Positions 49,782-60,813 of a stretch of DNA of 64,000 nucleotides are shown here, in pieces. The position numbers and the translations under genes were made by a program. Each line of letters begins with the position of its first letter. Within the stretch, counting starts at the first letter, position 1. Origin of the DNA: Calvatia gigantea (taxonomy: Eukaryota > Basidiomycota > Agaricomycetes > Agaricales > Lycoperdaceae); the NCBI GenBank assembly GCA_025093985.1, contig JACAAK010000002.1, positions 2,604,001 to 2,668,000 on the forward strand, given 5' to 3'. The notes beneath the pieces were generated by a model that saw only the letters and a list, made by a program, of their open reading frames with translations, was not told the DNA's origin and did not search any database.

Positions 49782-52700
49782 ATGGATGTGAATGCTGGCG
49801 AAATTGCAGGCGCCCCGGGCCTGGGGCTAGGATTCGCAATGCGTATGCTCGCCTGATATTAGTATTTGGCAGTCACTGATCTCATCCGCAGTCACAAGAA
49901 CCTATGAAGCGATCAAGAACATCAAAGTCTATAAGGTGCGTAATTAGAAGACCTTACAACAAACCGTACTTAAATGGACTCTAGAGACGATGCGAGGGTG
50001 TTGCCCGCCAGTGTCGTGGCCTTTTGGTATCTCTGCAGGAATCAGGGAAGGGCTTGGAAGGGAATCGAGCCCTCGAAATCGCTGACGAAGTAGCAGCGTA
50101 AGTCTGTGTCCCTTCTAATAAATTAGTGTGACTCACGCTAGGCCAAGCATTATCAAAGAAGTTGAGGGGAAGGTCGTAAAATGGGCAGAGTACAGCTACC
50201 TAAAGAGCTTTATGCTACATGACGATATTCAAGAAGGGCTCGCGGAGGTGGATCGTAGAATCCAGGCCGCTGGGCTCAATTTCTCAGTATGTCGCATCCT
50301 CTCATCCGTGTTTACACGATGGACCAACATTCGTTGAAATTAGTTCAGGATTGGTCTGGAGACTGCGCGGTTCAACCTCGAGGCGCGCAATGCACAGAAA
50401 TGTGACCAAATGGAGCTGCGGGACCTCCTCGTCAGGATCGTCAAAGACGTCGATGATATCAGAAGATTGGTTACGCTAGAGTCACCCACATATCCCGTGG
50501 TCGAAAAAGTCATGGAGAGCCTGCAAACCGTGAGTCCTGAAAACATAACGCCCCAAATACCGCAGGTTTCATATTGTTTTAGGAACTTATGGCTCCTGAT
50601 TTACAACCGACCCAAGGGGAAGTGTTTAAGAATGGATTATGGATGCTACACCAAAAGACGCGAAAGCTCCCCCCACTTACTGATCGTAAGCACCAGAATT
50701 ACCTCATCTAATCATTTTTACTAAAGGTCCCCAGTGACTGGCCAGCTTGAGCTGACAAGCAGGCATCGGATAGCTGCGGGAGCCCATAACGACGTCTACA
50801 GTGGAATTTGGTTGGGCAAGGATAAAGTGGCCTTGCGCCTACCGCGTCTCTTGCCAGGTAGCCGCGGTGTTCAGAAGGTTCGCCCTATTCTCATATGATC
50901 GGACCAGTGCGATTCAATGTTGTCGTTCAGCGTTTCGAAAGGGATCTGACAATCTGGCGGAAACTCAATCATCCTAACGTGGTGCCGCTGTATGGCATCT
51001 TTTATGAAGGAACGGACATCTATTCGGTGAGCCTCATGGTGAAATTTTCACTCCATCAGGTCGTGGTCCAACGAACTTTGATTGCAGGTGTCCCCCTGGA
51101 TGGACAACGGGACGGCGGTAGAATATATCTCACGGTACCCAGACGCCGACCGCCTTCTTATGGTCTATCAAACAGCGAGAGGTTAAAAAAGCTCGTTTGC
51201 CTGCAACGCTCACGCTAACTGACCCACAGGACTGGAATACCTGCACCAAAATGATATTGTCCACGGGGATGTACGAGGGGTATGTCTTCGCCTTCTGACC
51301 TCGGATTCCGGTGCTCAAAGGTCTCAGGACAACATTCTCATTGATGGCAGGGGAAACGCTCGTCTCAGCGATTTTGGAATGTCAAAGATGCTGCAAGAGG
51401 TGAGCGGGCAAGTCCTCTCTCTCAGGCTATTGCCAATCAAGGTTACGACGCAGGTCGGCCGGGGGACAACCACAGCACCAGGATTCAACCCCCGGTGGTC
51501 TGCACCAGAGTTACTAGGAGAAAATGCGTCGTCTTCTAAAGAGACGGATGTTTGGTCCTTTGCCATGGCTTGCCTCGAGGTCTTGACAGGACAACATCCG
51601 TTTGCGGCCATTCCGAACGATATGGCTGTTTATCAGAAATTGATGCATGGGAAACATCCCAAGAGACCCGCTTCCTCTCATGTGACCGATCCTGTATGGA
51701 CATTGCTTAAGAAATGTTGGGAGAAGAAGCCGAAGTCTCGGTCCACTATCTCGGAGACTAAGAAGCAGGTTGCTGCTCTACGTGGTAACTTCTTGAGTAC
51801 GGCTAAGTCCCCGACTACTGGTGTGTTATGGCCTAGCTATCGCTTTGATTATATTGATATGAGTCTTTAGATTCCTCTCTGAGGGTACGCGCGGGCCGTC
51901 TCGGTTTCTCTACAGCCGTTAAAAGGCGTGACTCCACCATCTCGAAGGCCTCCTCGGGTGCGATAAGCACCCAGATACCAACAATAACCACCTCTTTTGT
52001 GGATCTCGTGGAAGAACCGGAGAGTATCACATCCGGTACATCATATTCCGCATCACCCAACGAACCGCCGCAGCTCCGATACGATATTAGCCGGGACAAT
52101 TGGACAATAGACCTTGACTCAGGGAGCGGTGGTGTACGAAGCGATTACCTCGACAGACCTCTGACACCTATCAGCGCTTCGTCTTCCGCCACAACCTCAA
52201 GCGAACCCAAGACTTCCGCCCCCTCGACGAGCCTGTTGACTTCGGATTCTTCAAGTCGATATACTACCTCAACTCGAGCAGCCGTTACAGATACCAGGCA
52301 AATTATCAAATACCACAGAGATGGGAGTATTATTTCAGGGACTCTGGAAGGTCTCGTGGAAAGATTGATTAAAGGCTTCAGTGAGTCGCTTTGCTCGCCT
52401 ATATCAGTGGTAGCGCCTACAGGTAGCGTAGGTTTCCGCCAGGATGAGGAATTCCGAGATATCCTTCTATCCAGTACCGTCGATTTCGTGTCTGCAGAGG
52501 AATTTTTCAGTGTCATCGAGCGTCGTTTCCACGAAGCAGGACAAGCAACCTTCCAGAACCCCGAGGATCGGGTCGCCATGCAATACAAGTGTGTCCCGTC
52601 CTTACTCCAGAGCCAGTTTCAGTTACGAATTTATTACCTTGCAGTATTCTTACGATCCTGTCGTATTGGGTGGTCACGCCTCACTTGCCCCTTGACCCCC

Positions 52701-53838
52701 AGCTCGTGTGGCAAATGCGCAACTTCTGTGACATCGCAAAGACCAAGATAAACAGTCCAACTATGAAGGACAAGGCTGAAGGAATTATTGAGTCACTCAA
52801 TCAAGACGTACGCTCATAGTTTACTTCTTCGTCTCATCTTTCTGACCTTCACGCTAGATCCGGTCGGCTTCATTACCTCCTCCTGTTCAAGGTCCCCCGT
52901 TACAAGCCCCAGATGTCTCGCCCAGGGACCTTGCCATTGGTCTGACCCTCTTGGAAGCCGACAAGTTTAAGCAAATATCTGCCTCTGACTACCTTTTGTA
53001 CCTCGGGGGACATCCTGGACCAAATGCGGTCGAAGCAGCTAACCACGTGAACGACAAGATTACCCACTGGGCTCAGAAGTTTATGTTGCATTACGATGGT
53101 GTTTTACAGAGGGCGGAGGTCATGACTTTCTTCCTCTATACCGCAGCAGTACACCTCTCTTGCCCTTTGTCGCGTATCTTCCATTGACTTTGTAATCCAG
53201 GAATGTCTCAGTCTTCGCAATTTCGCGTCGGCAGTCGCTATCGCCAAAGCGTTGTTTTCTCCCTTGTTAGAAGCGCTCGGCTACACACGAGACCAACTCG
53301 AGCAACCACCCAAGGACATCCTACGTGAGCTGAAGGAACTCGTCAACCCGGATAAGAACTACATGAACTACCGCAAGGCTCTTGCGGACATGACCATAGA
53401 CATCAACGAGTGCGTTCCGTGGCTCGGTTAGTCCTCTCCCTTCCACTTACTCATTCCACGCTCACCTCCGCCCTTTTCTTTTTTTGCTCTTCAGTGGTAC
53501 ACCTCGATGATTTGAACCTCGTCTTGGAAAAGCACCCAGCTATTCTTGAGGCCGGCAACCACTGCCTCATCAATTTCGAGCGGTACACCGAGTTCCACTC
53601 CCAGCTTCGGCAAACTACGCCTCTGCTCAGCGTTAGCTATATCCACCTCGAACAATATCGACATGAGGGCCAGCTGGCGTATGTTGAATCCAAGTTGCGA
53701 AGTATCGTTCTAGGTGATCCGAAGGTCGATGCACAATTGAGAGAACAGGCGGAACGGGTGAAACTCAGTGAACGGAATGCGAAGAAGGATCGAGTTGCCG
53801 AGAGGAAGCGACTCGGGTTAAGGAGGCCGACGAAGTAG
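49782..53838 (+). CDS. Predicted fusion: MLKL-like helical domain - protein kinase - RasGEF
   Basis: Probable single signalling protein of three parts. (1) The N-terminus MDVNAGEIAGAPGLGLGFAM leads into a helical region (CEGVARQCRGLLVSLQESGK, IIKEVEGKVVKWAEYSYLKS, AEVDRRIQAAGLNFS, FRIGLETARFNLEARNAQKC) like the MLKL-type four-helix N-domain found on many agaricomycete kinases. (2) Kinase domain from about 50740: weak Gly loop (IAAGAHNDVYSG), beta3 VALRLP with Arg at the usual Lys, FERDLTIWRKLNHPNVV with Asp at the alphaC Glu position, catalytic loop HGDVRGDN, intact SDFG, and SAPELLG. (3) RasGEF_N (HRDGSIISGTLEGLVERLIK) and a RasGEF catalytic domain (DLAIGLTLLEADKFKQISAS to WLVVHLDDLNLVLEKHP, INFERYTEF), with a basic C-terminal helix. 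The stop at 51868 lies in a candidate intron (51785-51870) whose removal joins parts 2 and 3 in frame; otherwise they are two genes. Confidence 0.7.
51785..51870 (+). other. Candidate intron joining kinase and RasGEF; contains the apparent kinase stop
   Basis: 86 nt from GTAACT to CTTTAG. The final TAG of the kinase frame is also the splice acceptor. Splicing converts CTACGTG + ATTCCTCT into L-R-D-S-S-L, then RVRAGRLGFSTAVKRRDS, and stays open to the RasGEF ORF at 51999 and beyond. Retention yields a 26-residue tail after the kinase. Confidence 0.6.
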
Positions 53839-54321
53839 GTTTGGGTGGGTCTTGTGTTTTTCTTGTTTTATTTGTATCCTCTCGGATTCTTGCCTTCATA
53901 ATTGCTCATTTTGAGTTACCAGGCTACGCATTGTACTAATTAGATTCTTGTCTTGTTTATATCACGCACTTCATACCCTGTAATCATCATGTCTATTTTT
54001 CGGATACCTATTTCATTTTTCTAATTTATGTAACGTGCCTCCCATGGTTAACTGATTGTCATTTGTAATGGACAGCTTTTCTAGTTTGTCAAATCTAGGA
54101 TGTATTGATAGCACAGCGACTAGCAAACGATGAGGAAACCTGATATGATGCACAGACTTGCAAGAAAAGCTATGGTATGGTATACATTGAGAGGAGTATA
54201 AAAGTATTATAAACAAGAGATCTAGGGGATACAAGGCAAGACAACGGGAGGAGATAGGAAGCATAGAGGCGATTTGTAAACCACAGGGACGAAAGGAGAC
54301 GAGGAAAGCCATCAAATTACT
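53839..54321. other. Convergent intergenic region, RasGEF and F-box genes
   Basis: 483 bp, AT-rich, between two stop codons. It holds 3' UTR sequence only; the 100-residue minus-strand frame at 54013-54315 has no recognisable features. Confidence 0.5.
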
Positions 54322-56563
54322 TCAGCCGCTGAAGCTCCATATTTTAATATCGTTGTCGTCGCTTCCTGACACGATTTTGTCCTCCCCAAGGGCAAGACAA
54401 CTAACAGCAGCTTTGTGGCCAACAAGTGTTGCAGTACACTTCCCTTCTTCTCTCGACCAGACCTTACGAAGGGAACCCATGAGCAAATAGAATTCCGTAC
54501 AAAAACACATGCAACATACCTTAATGGTGCGGTCATGGCTTCCGCTAACCAACCTCAGCTTATCACTTACGACAGCCCAAACGCCTTCGATATGACCAAA
54601 GAAAGTGCGTATGGTCTTTCCAGTCTCGATATCCCACATCTTGATGGTATTATCCAAACTGCCCGAAATCAGCAGCGGCTTCTTTCTATTGGCTCCATTC
54701 CCGTCGGCGTCGGCGTCATTGGAAGGTGTCAATCTCGAGCTTGATGACGGTTTAGGGCGCCCTTTCGTCTGCTGCGTGGACCCGTCAGAGTCACCCATCT
54801 CTTCGACGTCCTCATTCACTGAACCATCGCATTCATCCATAATCAACCTCATACTTTGAACCTGACCAACGTGTCCAGTAAACTGTCTGACGCACGTCTT
54901 GAGAGTCAAATCCCAGAGCCTGATAGTGCCATCGTCGGAAGCCGAAAATAACATCTTTCCCGGGTCAATCTGCAGTGAACATGGGAGACTCGACGAGGTT
55001 GAACAGGAGCCCCCCAACGATGGCGAAGCCGGAGCCATAGTCATACCACCCGTTAAGTTCGAGTCCCACAGTTGCACCGAGTTGACCCAGTCAGAATGGC
55101 CTCGCAGTGTAAACGCACCACCCGTCCTTAGATTCCACACCTTGATGGTAGCATCGACACTTCCCGAAGCCAACACATTTGAGTCATAATTCAAGCTCAC
55201 AACGCCTTCCGCATGACCCGTCAAGGTCCTGATACACTTGCCCCTCCTCCAATCCCACACCTTAATCGTGCTATCCATACTGCCGGTTATGAGCTTGACC
55301 TCGTCAAACTGCAAAGCCCGAACAGCCCTCATGTGTCCCTTAAGACAGTGCAACTCGACGCCGGTTTCCATGTTCCACACACGGACAGTACGGTCGTACG
55401 ACCCGGTGATAAGGACAGGGAAGGCAGGATGCTGAAGCGTTTCCGAAAACTGGAGACACATAACACCATCGGTGTGACCTTTGAGAGTGCGGACAGTACA
55501 CCGTCCTCTCCGCCAGTTCCGTTCAATAGTCATGCGCTCACTGTACACGTCCTTCCACGGTCGTGTGACAGTTGGTGGGGCGGTGTAGTCAGCCGGAAGA
55601 GAGGAGGAGGAGAGGAGAGAGGTGAAAGGAGCAATGAGGGACGAGGCGTTATTCATAGATGAGGTATCACCGGACCTTTGGCGTTTCAAGGGCGGCGTTA
55701 AGATATCGGCCGAGTTGTCCAGCGATCTTTTGAGCGTCGTAGTTGAAGAGGGCGGCGGCGGCGGCGCTAACGGATAGGCAAGGAGGGCAGAGGATGAAGG
55801 CTGAGGTGATCGTGGGGAGATACAAGGGGTTGGAGAAGGGAGACGGACAATTCGCTTCTTCTCGAGGATGGGAAGACCCCAACCACATTTAGTACACTTC
55901 TGACCTATATGCTGCTCACAAATACCTCTCCAGAGGATATTATCATCAGCGAGGGTCTTCCAGCGCCTAGAAACCTGAGCGGCTCTGCATAAGGAAGTGG
56001 CATCAAGGTACGTGAGGACCTTGAGGCTGACTTCACGGGGAAGGACGGCGAATGGATCTATGCGGATAAGGTGGGCGAGCTGTTCGGTGAGAAGGGAGAG
56101 TTGTGAGAAGCAGCACATGGTCAAGAGTCCCTGGAGGATGAGGGCTCGTCGTGGGTGGGACGACGAGGAGAATGCAGACCAAACGGCATTCACCTGTTCC
56201 CGCTCTCCGAGTGGCAGAGCGTCAAGAGACTACATAGGTGATGAGTACCGGATGAGAAGTTGAGGCACATATACGGGAGGTTTAAAAAAGAGCGCTTACC
56301 TGCTGAAGTTTGAGATTGGTGCCTTCGTCGGCCATGCGCTGGTGCCTAACGCAGAGCTTTCGAGGCGGGGGTTGTTGCATGGCGGGAGGTGTAAGGGGGC
56401 GGCTATCAGGGTCACGTTCTGACTTTGGGCTTGAAGGCAGTTCATCTGGGACGGAGATGGGCGACAAGGGAGTGACATTGTGGTCGCTCGGGCGCACTGT
56501 GGCGAGACGTGCAGCCGGCAGAGTGTCGCAAACATAAGACGAGGAGGACGAGGAGGAGGCCAT
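54322..56563 (-). CDS. F-box/WD40 protein, Cdc4/Fbw7-like SCF substrate receptor
   Basis: Substrate-recognition subunit of an SCF ubiquitin ligase. The first exon (56563) begins with Met-Ala and a Ser run, continues as a Pro/Ser-rich leader, and ends in HQRMADEGTNLKLQQ. The second exon begins near SLDALPLGEREQVNAVWSAF. The F-box reads DPFAVLPREVSLKVLTYLDA and SLCRAAQVSRRWKTLADDNI, followed by a CTKCGWGLPILEKKR block and a Pro/Ser linker. Seven WD40 repeats start with RRGRCTVRTLKGHTDGVMCL; a Ser/Asp-rich insertion lies between repeats 5 and 6 (DEDVEEMGDSDGS-like). The protein ends SGSDDNDIKIWSFSG. A 57-nt intron (54463-54519) in the last blade is open in frame. Cdc4/Fbw7 is preferred over Met30, but this needs alignment. 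Confidence 0.88.
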
Positions 56564-56873
56564 GGAGTAGAGTGAGAGTGGGTGAAGTGTGTATGTACTT
56601 ATTGAATATACCTGACATATTTGGTGTGCAAGTGTCGCCATCAATCACCAATCATCCTCTCGCCAACTTGGGAATACTTGGCACCACGATTATTTAATTG
56701 CACAGCACATTTGTATTTCCAGAACTATCATCTTCATGCGTACATGTCGTGTCATTCAATTCAAGATACATAAAAGTAAGAGAAAGCCAGATTAGCGCCA
56801 AGCACCGGGATCATCACTTCCCACCCAACCATTCTCCTCTCATGCAAAAACTGGGAGGGGTAGAATGCTCTTT

Positions 56874-58659
56874 TCAGTCAAGAGTCAACCTCATCTGTTC
56901 AAGTGGTATGGGCACAAAGGTGTCCAGCACAATCGATCGCGAGGCCAGCTCCCGTTCGCAGTGTGGCGGAACAAGCTGCCGGATCAAGTCCGGCCGCACA
57001 GAGAGCTCTATTAATCCAATTATCAGGAAAAACGACTTTTCCAACTCACAACCACAAAAAATAAACGAATACGCACCCTCGCGTGTAAAGTTGAAGAGTG
57101 GTGGGAAGTCTCTGCCATTTGGCATCCTTGCACCCTCAGCCCGCAGTTCATCAAAGAACGGGTGAACCATCGCCTCAGCCGCGCTCAACCGAGCACCAGG
57201 TGTGTACTCCAACAACTTTGAGACCAAGTCAATCGCTTCAGGCGCCGTACGGGGCCGGAAAACCTGTGCGTAACTTGTCGTCAATATCCGAAATACCCGT
57301 CAACTTTGGAAGCGAGACAAATCAACCCACCTTCGAGAATGGATGAGGTTTAATCTGCGGGAACTTGTGTTCCATGTAGTTCGGGTTCATCGTCTTAATT
57401 TGCTCCCGAGATGGCGTCCCTAGCACCTTGATAATCTCCACCAACTGGTCAATACCACTCTCTCCTGGGAATAACGGCTGTCCCAGCATCAGCTCCGCCA
57501 TGACACATCCCGTTGACCAAATGTCTGTTTGAGTCACTCTCATTAGCTAACCGACGTTCTATTTTAAAGATGGGTACTTGCCGATATTGGTCGTGTAGTT
57601 GGTTGCCCCAAAAATCAACTCGGGCGCTCGATAGTATCTCGAGCAAATGTAACTAACGTTCGGCTCCCCCGCAACCAGGATCTTGGCAGACCCAAAGTCA
57701 CACAACTTGAGCACACCCGTTGCCGGGTTGAGCAGTAGGTTCTGCGGCTTGATATCGCGGTGGCAGATTCCAACAGAGTGGATGTAGGCAAGAGAACGAA
57801 GCAGCTGGTACATGTACAGCTTGATTTGCAGCATCGGCATGGGTTGTTTGAGCTTCGCATAATGGCGACTGGCGCGGTAGACCGTTTCTGGGATAAATTC
57901 CAACACAAGATTAAGATATACTTCGTCTTTCTGCCAATTCCCACATCAGCAAACGTCGTCTCGCGAAAAAAAGACGGGGGGGGGGGGAAAAACAAAAATA
58001 AAAATAAAAAATGACAAAAAGACACCACTAACCTTGTCACCGTTCGAGTAGAAAAAGGCTTTGAGATCGACAACATTGGGGTGGAAAACAAGCCTCATAA
58101 TCTGCAGTTCACGGTTCTAAACAATAAACAGCGGTCAGTCTCGTTATTTTGTGCGATGTGTAGAGACAGTAATTGGTGTATGGAAGGGGGCAGCGGCTAG
58201 ATCTTGAGAAAGATTGATCCGAAAACTGACCTTGAACCGCTTATCCTGCAACACCTTCTTAATAGCAATATCTTCGCCTTCACCCGGCCCGCTGAGAACT
58301 CTAGCCTGGAAGACGACACCAAAAGAACCGTTCCCGACGACTTTACAGTTGGTGTAGGAGATTTCCGTAGTCTCCCCTGACTTGCCATCGGAGGCAATAA
58401 CCTTGACAACCTTGTGGGGATCGTCAATGGCTGATTAGTAGAACGAGCGCGCGAGACATGTGTCGATCAGCGACGATTCACAGCCGTAAGTAGACGGAGA
58501 AAATTTTACAGCCAGTCATAGTCATATGGCGGGTGTGATTGGGTGGGCGATAGTTGGGGTTCAAGGAGAACGATGGATGAGACAACGGTAAGAGGAGCTG
58601 AAAGGAAAAAAAAACGTACGGGAAATCTTGACACCGTTAATGGGGCCGTGTGTTGCCAT
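56874..58659 (-). CDS. GSK3: Glycogen synthase kinase 3 (GSK3/Shaggy/Rim11 type)
   Basis: Ser/Thr kinase of the CMGC group. Exon 1 starts [13 protein letters not shown]. The kinase domain has [20 protein letters not shown] (Gly loop), [20 protein letters not shown] (beta3 Lys and RFKNRE of GSK3), [17 protein letters not shown] and [20 protein letters not shown]. The catalytic loop is CHRDIKPQN and the Mg loop DFGSAKILV. The activation loop has the regulatory Tyr in [20 protein letters not shown]. The [20 protein letters not shown] and [20 protein letters not shown] blocks are GSK3-specific. It ends [11 protein letters not shown]. Introns reach about 100 nt; one carries a 12-nt C tract (mRNA sense; plus-strand G at 57976-57987). 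It sits 310 bp upstream of the F-box gene on the same strand. Confidence 0.96.
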
Positions 58660-60813
58660 GATTCAAGTAAAAGGATGCCTTTCGAGGGCAGAGTCACGGA
58701 TGGTGTAAAGGAAGCGGTACCAGGCACGAGACGGAGTTGTGGGCGTCTGTGGGGAATGAAGACTCTGGGGGGAAGTGGAGAGTGTGTTAGGATGCAAGTG
58801 GAAGGTAATGGGACTGTGTATATCGAGGAAAAAGAAAAAAGGACGGAAAGCGTGTGGAGGAGAGGCAGGAAGGAGAGTGAGCTGGGAACTGGCGGCAGGC
58901 AGGAGGGACGAGAGAGTGATGATCAAATGACCCTCGTGAAGATACAAACAACCGTAAATATCAAAATAACCCTCCTTCCACCCTCGTCCTCCTCCGCCCT
59001 CCCCGCACGCTCACTCCCTCAGATCTTCTCGCTCTTCCCACCGTATCGACTCCTTATATTCATTTGTACGTACTCTTCCGTCGTTCAGTATCCATGGCCG
59101 TTGTTTTGGCTCGCCATGGCCCTGCACCACTCGACTCTATACTGTAATGGAATTTCCCGAACAACAGAAGTCTCCACCACCATGGTGGACGCGACAACGA
59201 GTAGGTTCGAGTATCGATGGATAATATCTCTCTCTTCGCTCATTACTGATACACACTTATCCCCTTCCGGATACACGTACCCACTTTCTTATTCTATCTT
59301 CTCAGTCCCCATTTAAAATACCTGCTGTCGTCTACCCTGTCAGCCACTGTGAGCTCACCTTTATTTACCATCACACAGTGTACACCTTTCCTTGCGGCGG
59401 TGTTAGTTTTAGATCAATGATAGACCTTTACGATGCAATTCGTTCGTGGAAATCAGAACACCTTTGACATCAATGTATCACCGGCACCAAGCGAGCAATG
59501 ATAAGTATTCCCAGGCCTAGACAATGGGATTTTTTCTCGACACCCAGAGAGGCCATCAATGACACCTGCCAATAAATGCTTCACTAATAACTTGGCAATG
59601 ACTTCGCTAGCTTCAATTTCTGAAAGCCGCAAGTTTCTTCCACTTGAAAGCTGCTGGCTCATCTATCTGTCATTCAAAAGGAGGCACATCAATATTTCAA
59701 TACGCGATGCCTCTTTGCAGGCTCATAAATCTTGTTTTGTTATGTGTCATTGAGAACAACTTTGAGATTCCAGCCCCGCCTCGTGCCTCTGCGTGGTACT
59801 GAGTGTTTGTACGGTTGTTTGGGGGTGTCAAAAGCGGACTAGGCAATAATCTGGCATGCCACCTTCGACCATACTTCTCATACTTACCAGAGAAGCAAAA
59901 TGGAATGTACATCAGAACTTTGGAGCGTTCTATGACGTGACTTTGGGCCGCAGGTGCGACACGACAGGATTGCGGATTGCGGATTGCGGATTGCGGATTG
60001 CGGATTGCGAATTGCGGATGGAGTCCAGTTAACAAACGCCGTGGGGATGATCTCCGAATGACTAATACCGTAAAAACGGACTTTGAACCCTTTCCCATAC
60101 TTACGAGCTTGACTGACTCGTCATGAATTCGGACGGTGACGACACCCAGACTGGCAATTTCGAAGCCTAAAAGGATGAAGATACCTACATGCAAACAACA
60201 CAGAGGGCTTAACGACAACTATGTACATACTGCCGACTTGACTCTGGCAGATTAAACGTGTCGATGTGTGCTGTTATCCTGTCATGCTCAGTCATATGCC
60301 CATATTACCAACACTGTATACTTGTGTCCATGGACCACGCGCCTCATCTATAAAAATATCACAGAATGATCCCGGCTTTAGCCCGACAACTATCTCATAG
60401 GGTCCGGCGGCAAAGTTTTATGAACTCTACCTATAGTTTTCTATTTTTGTTGAGCGCCTTTGGTGCAAAGACAGAAAAGTCAAGATGGTGTCGATGTCTT
60501 AATCTCTGGATTCCTGGCCTCAGTATTCTGACTGTGGAACACAGATTATTGCACCGTGCACTTAGAATCTCGACCTTGCCCAAAGTCCGCGCATCAAAGT
60601 GGCATTACCATGGATTCGTGCATCTAGACAGGTAATCTTCTCGTTACCCACCCACAGATATACACTTCTCTTACATTTTCGGTTTTACCTCCGACATATT
60701 TATATCCTTCACATGTGGATGTGCACTCAAAACTTACCTGTACTTAAATCCTACCTCTTTATCTTCCCTCCTCCTTCATTCTGTTCACCTCTGCCCCCCC
60801 CCCCCCGGAAGCC
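58660..60813. other. Gene-poor intergenic region (2.15 kb)
   Basis: No supported gene. It contains the GSK3 leader/promoter, a GGATTGC tandem repeat at 59967-60015, a stretch of AT-rich unique sequence, and a CT-rich leader with a 13-nt C run (60794-60806) just before the transporter ATG. Open frames here, including the 257-codon one at 58543-59316, are biased in composition (Arg/Glu/Gly then Ser/Leu) and match no family I know. Confidence 0.5.
59967..60015. repeat. 7-bp tandem repeat (GGATTGC)x7
   Basis: Six perfect GGATTGC units and a seventh with one change (GAATTGC), directly followed by GGATGG. It is a minisatellite-type array in the gap between GSK3 and the transporter. Confidence 0.95.

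Noticed and set aside
49782..51870. Kinase as a separate gene ending at the TAG at 51868
   Set aside because: The last 26 residues resemble no kinase tail and the TAG is a splice acceptor that joins the RasGEF in frame; kept only as a possible isoform.
58543..59316. 257-codon plus-strand open frame upstream of GSK3
   Set aside because: It overlaps the GSK3 first exon and leader antisense, has strongly biased composition and shows no domain or family resemblance.
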